Below are positions 13,501 to 22,500 of a DNA stretch of 64,000 nt, one piece after another. How positions within the stretch are numbered: the first letter of the stretch is position 1; every line of letters starts with the position of its first letter. The notes under the pieces were generated by a model. That model had not been told where the DNA came from and did not search any database. It was given only the letters and a program-made list of their open reading frames with translations. The DNA is taken from contig CM063252.1 of assembly GCA_032158295.1 (NCBI GenBank), positions 20,728,036 through 20,792,035 on the forward strand, given 5' to 3'. Origin of the DNA: Pycnopodia helianthoides. Taxonomy: Eukaryota; Echinodermata; Asteroidea; Forcipulatida; Asteriidae. A program made the translations under genes and the position numbers.

Positions 13501-16500
13501 CAAGAAGCACAATGTATTGGCATGTCATGGCCGAGCGGTTATAAGCACCGGACTCAAGCTCCGGTGTCCCTGATCAGCAAAGTGCGAGTCCTGGTCGTGA
13601 CACTTGTGTCCTCAAGCAAGACACTTAAATGGGATGGGACGTAAATGGGATGTGTTGTGTAACGCACGTACAAGAACCCAGTTACACTTATCAGTAAGAG
13701 AAGGGGTTTGCCCTTGTTATTGGCAGTGGCTGCTGAATGCACAGCAGCACCTTGTAAAACCGCATAAGGTGCTACACAAATTAATCCCATCATTCAAAAC
13801 ATTCAAAAACATGTCTTAAAATGTTTCTGTTCGCTCAAGCGCCTTGAGTACCTTATTGGTAGATACCTGTACTATATAAGTACTACATTATTATTATTAT
13901 TATTGACATCTTGACCAGGTGAAAAATTACACGGTGCAGTTACATTAAGCTGAAATCATATTCACAGCTGAGGTCAGTTGCATTCATTTGACAGAAACAG
14001 CACTGCAATTGAGTCCTTGCACCACCATCACACTTGGCTACTGGCTGCCACACTCGCCATGTTGGGAGTCAAAATGCATGTAAACATCATGGTAAGACCA
14101 TGTTTGAATTAATGACTTCTGCAGTGGCTATGGCTGAAATGCCGAGTAGTCCTATTCTTCAATGTTGTTATTACAAACAAACAGCCATAGCCATAGCGGA
14201 AAGCCTGAAGACACTTGCTTCAGTCACTACACACTGATTAATGTGATGATGACATCAGGTGAATAAGCCTTTCCCGTGAAATATGCTAATTACACTTGCG
14301 CATGCGTGCAGACACTATTGGTTGGCAGACGCCTTCGAGTTGTGCACTAGGCAGATGCACAAACATGCCACAATCGGCCCCCATACAAAAAGGCACAATG
14401 TTCAGTCATTTTGCCAACCAGTAGTGTTAGTGTGCACGCACGATGTGCAATATACATATTTCATGGGAAAGGTCTATTGGGTCAATAGTGAAAAATTTCA
14501 CTTCTAAGTTAGTTTGTACCAAAAACTTACGCTGCTAACTGTTGGACTTAGCAGCGAAGCTAGCGGCAAAGTTAGCTACTCGTTTAAACATACCTTGACT
14601 GGTTTGAGTGAAGCGTTGTTTACCTTCTGTTGTGCTGCTTGAGGTTGTGGTTGTGGTTGTGGTTTTGGCATTGGTTTGGGTTGAAGCAAGGTCACATTGT
14701 GCATGTTAGCAGCAACCTTCTGAGCCGAGGAGGAGAACGGAATCGTTTCTCTCTTACCAAGACACGCCGTGGAGCAGAAGAATCTCACCAGCTCCGTACC
14801 GTTCCATTCCTCGATCATACTCTGGGCTGAACAGGCAGTCTGGAAAAACAAAACAATCGACATCATTGTGTATACAGGGAACAAGTGGTGTTTGAAGCTT
14901 TGCATTGTGTGAAAATAAGATGTAACTATAAATAATAGTAAATTTGTGGGTACAACCAGGTATTAGATCTCTTTCGTGGGAGTGTTGGCTCTGAAAAGAG
15001 CCGGTGTGGTCTCGATGTTTCGAACAGTATACTCTGATTTCTCTTGAAGACGAGCAGAGTATACTGTTCGAAACGTCGAGACCACACCGACTCTTTTCAG
15101 AGCCAACACTCCCACAAAAGAGATTGAATACATGGTTGTACCCACAAGTATACTATTATTTATAGTTACTTCCCTATACAGAGAATGTTACGGACCCCTT
15201 GCCCAATGCCACATGCAGCTCATGTCTGCCTTGCTCACCATTTTGGGAGTCATGTCACTAGAATGCATTCTCGCTATGAGAAGTACCAAATGCTACTTAG
15301 AAAAACACTCATTCTGAAGACAATTGGTTCTTGTATCAACCCTCTGTCCATTCTCAAAGAAACTAACCTTGCCTCACCTTACAAAGCAGGACATGAAACA
15401 GCATTCATGAAGTATTTCATCTTAAAATACAGGACATGAAACAGCATTCATAAAGTATTTCATCTTAAAATACAGGTCATAAAAACAGCGTTCATAATGT
15501 ATTTCATCTTAAAATACAGGACATGAAACTGTGTTTATAATGTATTTCATCTTAAAATACAGGACATGAAACAGCGTTCATAATGTATTTCATCTTAAAA
15601 TAAAGGACATAAACATGTTCATAAAGTATTTCATCTTAAAATACAGGACATGAAACAACGTTCATAAATTTTGTCATCTTAAAATACAGAATTGATCCCT
15701 ACATCTGAACACTTTTCATCATCTACTGGTAATAGCCAAGAGTTCAATCAAACTAAGGCCCCCAAATCCACACCCATTGTAAAGCATACCTTAGCAAGTT
15801 GTTACTTCATACTTAATGTTACTAAACATTCTTTGGTTACACAGCTAAAGCAGAAAGTGGGGGTAACCCTTTAAGCGGGAATAGTACCAGAGAATTCTGC
15901 AGTAACAGAGCTGCCAACATTTGCATCTTGCAATCAGGGAGATTTTGTCCAACAATCAGGGAGATATTTAGAATTACATTCAACATCATATGAAATAAGC
16001 TTCCATAATCAGGGAGATTGCCAAATTTGTTCATCAAAACATGAAAAGATTGGTTAATTTTCAGGTAATTTTCTGCAGAATCAGGGAGAGTTGGCAGCTC
16101 TGTAGTAAGCAGACCATAAAATTGGGCCCATCTCCCCCATCCCTTGCCCTTTCCTTTGAGAAGCGAACCTTTCCTTACCTTACAAGCTGCACATGCGATG
16201 GTGTTCATAGAGCGTTTGAGTTTCATCTTAAAGCATCTCATGCTGCAGAATCGATGAAGTTTGCCCTCAATCTCAACACTCCTCATCATCTTCTGGTTGG
16301 AGCAGAGGGCGCTACACTGACCACACAACGAGAACTGTAGCTTATTCTTCTCCTTGAATTTATTGAAGCAGTCTACAGAACATAGACCATTCAGCTTCCC
16401 CTGTATACTGATGACATGCTTGGCCTACAGAATGAAGGAATAGTAAAGTCAAAGAATGGAGGAAAAATAAAGTCCGCAGAATGAAGGAACAAAAAGGTTT

Positions 16501-19500
16501 GCAGAATGAAGGAACAAAAAAGTATACAGAATTAAGGAACAATAAAGTCTGCAGAATGAAGGAGCAAGAAAGGTTGCAGAATGAAGGAACAATAAGTCTA
16601 CTCTAAATACATAATTGTTAATTATCAAACTCAAAATGTATGAGTTTCAATCTGAAAGCTCACCAGTTAATACCAGACCAATACTGGGGAAAAAATATTT
16701 CCATCTGAACATTCAAGATTTTGCCTTTTTTAATTGCCGCAATCACCATAAGATTATTACGACTAACCATAAAATCCATGGCAAACATAAACCATTTCTC
16801 GTTGATTTCACTTTAAATGAGACAACTAAGTCTGATGACAAATATTCACAGGTCGGTTGTATGGTCTGTTTATTGAAACTAAGAGAACAGAATGCATTGA
16901 CTCTTCCATGAACTGAATACAAAATGTGTAATGTTGAAGAAAAAAATCTGTACATTTTGTGCTAAGAATACAACAATAGAGTCACAATATTGATCAGGGT
17001 TCTGCCCAGGATTTCTTAAGTGGTGGAAAAATGTTTCCCTGGAAACCATTACGAGATGGATCAGTTACACGGTAGATCATATAAATAGACTCAAATCAAA
17101 GAAGTACTCAAAATTAATGGCTTCGGATACCATTTTTACCTGTAAATACGCATTTTTACATTTCGTTGAAAACCTTAAAAGGAAATTGCAAGTGTAATCC
17201 AAAAATTTGGAAAATGTGTGGTGGTCGGAAGCAAAGAAAATTCTGCCAGTGGTGGTTGGGGAATCCTGAGTGCCGGGCGGGTTTTCCGGCACCGACCACT
17301 GTGGGCAGAACCCTGATTGATTGGGTGATAGAGTATTACTTTTCCCTACAATTGTGACCAAACTTCTACTTCATATAGCTGATTAAGCAGAACATATTGC
17401 CAAACAATTTTCTGCTAAGCAAAGATAAGCAGGATACCAGTCACAGATGGTACATGTGGAATGGTATTTTGGCTGGTAACCTTATTCTGGTAAGCATGAT
17501 TTTGTTGTGTGCTGAGCTACATTTTGTGCTTAAGTAGCTCTATGAATTGGGCCCAGACTTGCAATGACATTTGGATTTAATCAAAGATTGTGCAAGCGTT
17601 TGGCTCTCTGGGCCAAGTTTCATAGAGTTGCTAAAGCAGAAAATATTGCTTAACAATTGTGTGCTAAGAAGAAATTAGCAGGTATACCAGTCACAAATTG
17701 TACATATGTGACATGGTATTCTGGCTGGTAACCTTATCTGGTAAGCATAATTTTGTTTTGCTAAGCTACTTTTTGTGCTATATGAAATTGGGCCCTGTAG
17801 ATTTCCAGACCAAGTAGAAACCTACCTTGGCATACTGATTACAGATGGCACACACAAAGAAGGTGTCTTGAGCCCAATATCTTGGTTGTCCTCCTTCCAG
17901 TTTAGTCAATCCTTGGGAGGAGGTATGACCACATTCTTGCCGTAGTTATCCACACATTCTTGCCTGCAGAAGTCCACAAATTTCCCATCTGAGCCTGCTG
18001 GAGCCAGGATGCCTTCTGATGCTTTGGAGATCTCTTTGCCGCAAGTGTTGCAGTGCTTGAAAATAAAGATTGAATATAAAATCAGCGATAATGAGAGGCT
18101 TGAGGCATAGATCTTACTAGAGGAGCCCTTGCTATATCATGCACATAACTGGGTAGACCAAACATTGACGTCACACTTCGAGGCTCTGTGAATAACGCCA
18201 GAGACCGGCACGTTTGAGCGCACCTTGACTTCGCATCCCATTCAGCCGTGGAGTGGATGTGTGACGTCACACGTTTGGGCTTACGAACATGGACAGGGGA
18301 CCAGTCTAATAACTCTGCTGACCTGCCATGGGCACAAATCCGTATGAGTGAATTGCATAAAAAAAAATGTCCATTTGGAAAATGTTTGTGTAAACTGCAA
18401 ATGACCAGTGTAATATGATAGGTCAGTGGCATTAACTTCAAGGGCTGAAATGCTTCTTGTCGGGCTGCGTCACAAGGTTTTGTATGCCCTCTAGTGCTTA
18501 TACATAACTCTACGGTTTGAGGTGATATCACAGCGCGGCCATCTTGTTTTTCTGCCATTCAACTCACAAGAATCCAAACCGAGGCTGGAAGGGCATAGTC
18601 TGGTCCCATTATAAGAAATGACATTCGGTGAATTCAGTGCCATTGCCGACAAAGGGAACCCGACGAAGAGATACAACACCCCCCCAAAACTCACCCGAAC
18701 TCGCTTGGAGAACTCCTCAGTGCAGGCTTGAGAGCAGAACTTCTTTCTTCCTTCCTGCGTGTCCCTCACATACTTATTACTAGCGGCTTGAGTGATGAGA
18801 CCAGAGCAGTAATCGCACACCTTAGTCTGACGACTCTGATAGTTATTCACACAAGACTGAGAGCAGAAGTTATGATCCCCAATAGCCAGCGTGGAGACAG
18901 CGTTGACTGGGAGGCTGCACTCTGTACAGTAGTTGCTCTTTTTCGCTGGTGCTTCCTGCAATATGTATCAGGTTTTGGAACGTTTGTTTGTGTTCAAGAC
19001 AACAAAAATAAACTGAGCAAAGTATATGCAGCTCTGAGTAGAATGCTGGTCATCTAGCCCCCAACAAAGTCGCCTCCTGAACAAGTTTGTCCTGGCTTGT
19101 AACAATCTTGTGAAAACTGTATTACAATTTTAAAGTCGCAATTTTTAGGTCGCATCAACTTAAGGTGATCCCCTGGCTGCCGCTTCCCAGGTTGTATCGT
19201 TACCTTGGGTGTGATCCCTGGCTACACGGCAGTTAACGGTGTATGGCTTCTGACTAGCGCCCCCGAACAAAGATATTGACAAAATAGGGAGACCCCAACA
19301 TAGGGCTAGATAGCTCATTTGGTAGAGCACTGGCACGTTAATCCAGGAAATTGGTTTAAATCCCGCTCTAGTCAATTTTTCTTTGTTCAACCCAATTTTT
19401 TTTTAAAGGGATAAAGATAAGGTGTGGCATTCTTGGCAACAAAATGGCTGTCAATCATTGTGCTGGGCATAAGTTGTTTCACTCAAATATGAAGGCCAGT

Positions 19501-22500
19501 GAAATAATATTAGTTACCACACAAGCACGAGTGAAACACAGAAAAATATAGTGTTTCTGCGTCTCATATAGTATGGGACACTGACGTGCTATATTTTTTC
19601 ATATTGCACGAATGCGTGTGTGATAACAAATTTATCTTCAAGCAAACTTGATGCACAGCTAAAAATATGCAGACTTTAGAACAGTGCAATATGTAGGGTG
19701 TGATAAGAACCATGCAATATGGTATAATATTGCACTGTTGCTGCCATGTTTCAAGAAATCAGAATCGAGGGTTCAAGTTTGCTTGAAGATAAAACTTGAC
19801 ATATTTGTGAGAGAATTCGGAAAAGATACTCTAAAAAAATAGTTTTTACTCCACAAAAAATCAATTTAAATATCAAGGGCTCCGTGCCAGCTCAGTTATT
19901 TTGTTCACTCGAATTATTATTTGCATTCCTACGAAAACAATTCAATACAGTTCCTCCGGCATTATTTTTAAGCAAATAGTAGAGAACTTAAACAAAATGA
20001 CGTACAGTGGCATACGTATTACCACATTGTATTATGTTATAGACGCAAACAAGGTTAAGATTCCATAACTGTCAGTAGGCAATTTAAAGGCAATGTAAAA
20101 AAACAACCCAAACTCATTGGTGAACACAGAGGGTGTTTGATCGCTTACCTTTAGAGTTTTATCTGTGTTACTCTGAGTTGGTGCCATTGAAGTCACATTG
20201 GATATGATCAAACCAGGAGCTGTGAAGAGTCAAGGGAAAGCTTGTTAAAAATGAAACTCAGTTCCATGTATGGAGGATGGAGTCAAACTAATTAACTGAA
20301 AAAAGCGTCCAATGGATTATTGATAGGGCTATGGATAAGAAAAGCTCTCCTCTATTGTACTCAAATGACAAGTAAGTACTCAATCAGGGTATCACTGTGT
20401 ATTGCCGATTGTTAAAGGCATGGTTTCAGGGTAGTTTCTAGAATTATTTTAGATGCACACCAGAGATGAACTTCTCTAATAAAAACGATATCTTACTTTC
20501 CCCGATAAGTTAGCTACTTATCTACCAGAGATGAACTTCCCTATTAAAAACTGTATCTTACTTTAAATTTCCCCCCGATAAGATAGCTCCTTATCTACTG
20601 GTGGGCGGCCTTACCTGGAGCTGATGGTAGTTGGGGTGGGGTAGGGAGGTGGGTGGCCTTATCTAGAGTTGATGGCAGTTGGGTTGGGGTAGGGGAGGCA
20701 GAGGCCTTACCTGGAGCTGATGGTAGTTGGGGTGGGGTAGGGAGGTGGGTAGGCCTTATCTAGAGTTGATGGCAGTTGGGTTGGGGTAGGGGAGGCAGAG
20801 GCCTTACCTGGAGCTGATGGTAGTTGGGGTGGGGTGGGGGAAGGTGGAAGACCTTACCTAGAGTGATGGCAGTTGGGTTGGGGTAGGGGAGGTGGGAAGC
20901 CTTACCTAGAGTTGATGGCATTGGGGTGGGGTAGGGGTAGGTTGGGAAGCCTTACCTAGAGTTGATGGCAGTTGGGTTGGGGTAGGGAGGTGGGAAGCCT
21001 TAAAACCTAGAGTTGATGGCAGTTTGGGTTGGGGTAGGGGAGGTGGGAAGCCTTACCTAGAGTTGATGGCAGTTGGGTTGAGGTGGGGGAAAGGTGTAGC
21101 AAACTTACCTGTAGCTGATTTATGTGCTTGGTTTGCCTTCTGGTTTGGTTTAGTCACACTGCCTGTGATAGGAATCTTACTCTGTGTTAGACTGCTACTT
21201 AGCTCTATTCCTTCATCACTCTCTACTTTGTCATATCCGTATAAACCAAGCAGCTCATCCATTGTGCTGATGGCGTAATTCTAAAATGACATTAAGAAAA
21301 CAACACACAAAACAATATCAGAAGAATCCATTATTATCTATCTTCTACTTTTGAATTGATGTGAAAATTGCATTGGGGACAGATTGGAAAGCACCTTGTG
21401 TTTAGTGTATACAACACATCGGTGTAAGGATAAAATCAAAATAATACTCTTTATCCCCAATGCAACCTTTACATCAATTAAATAGTTGATAGAAAATTTA
21501 AATGTTCACAGGTTTGCACACAACTTACATAATATAAAGATGGTCATAGTGGAAAACTTCCCTTGAAATAGTTTTGCTTGAAATGCCATAGTTTTTAGGA
21601 AATGATTAAAACAATTAGTTTTGATCTCACATGTCCAAAACCTGATGATATAGTGAAAACATATACTGGGGTTTTTCACTATTTACTTGTGACTCCAATG
21701 ACCGATTGAGCTTAAACTTCCACAAGTTTGTTGTTTCATGTATATGTTGGGTCACATAAAGTGTAGATACTGGTCTTTGACAATTACCAACATTTTACAT
21801 GTGCTTTAAGGGAGAACGCTGCAATGTAATTTTATTGACGAGATACAAAGATGTTTTTTCCCTACCTTCATTCCTTTGGCATCACCGTCTCCTTTCCCTT
21901 CCTCTTTATCCTCTTTACTTGGTGCTTCCTCATCATCTTCTTCATCTTCAACAACATACTCTCCATCTTTAAGCATCATCAACTCTGCATGTGCTGCTGC
22001 TCTCATCTATAATTAAAAAAATGTAAAACAGATCTTTGTTTAAACTTACATCATTACAAACGGAAGCGCATTCTTTACTCTTCATGCAGAAATCTCCCAG
22101 GCCTGATTTCATAAAGCACACAGGTTCAATCTTATCCCTCCAACTGTCTTATTTTACGTGAGCCATGGCTGAAAATTGCAATGGTATGCTGGAATCTTGG
22201 AATGCTCAAACTTGCCTTCCCATGATCCGAACATAATGACAAACAATGGTGGCAGCCTGTCTATTCTTGTATGCCACATTTGTACAACAACAGGACAAAG
22301 GTCTGGAATCACAATAATCCCCCGGAAAGAATTTTACAAGGCATGTTTCCCAGCCTGTTGTCACTCTTTGAACAGGTGAAATGAAACATATCACGGTAGG
22401 TCCGGCCAGCAGCAAAAAAAATTGAAAAATCTGAAATTGTTCCAGGCAGTCAAAAATGTCTGCCATAAGTCTGTCCAAAAAATATGTGCGGATAAAGACG

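Noticed and set aside
16360..16634. Phe/Ser/Leu-rich minus-strand ORFs
   Set aside because: They are created by the acceptor-derived tandem repeat.
18082..18558. 158-codon minus-strand ORF
   Set aside because: It lies wholly in the intron between two MYM exons, with no finger motifs and no fitting junctions.
21024..21278. Plus-strand ORF with Gly/Trp-rich start
   Set aside because: It is produced by the GGGGTAGGG minisatellite and the antisense of ZMYM exon 4.
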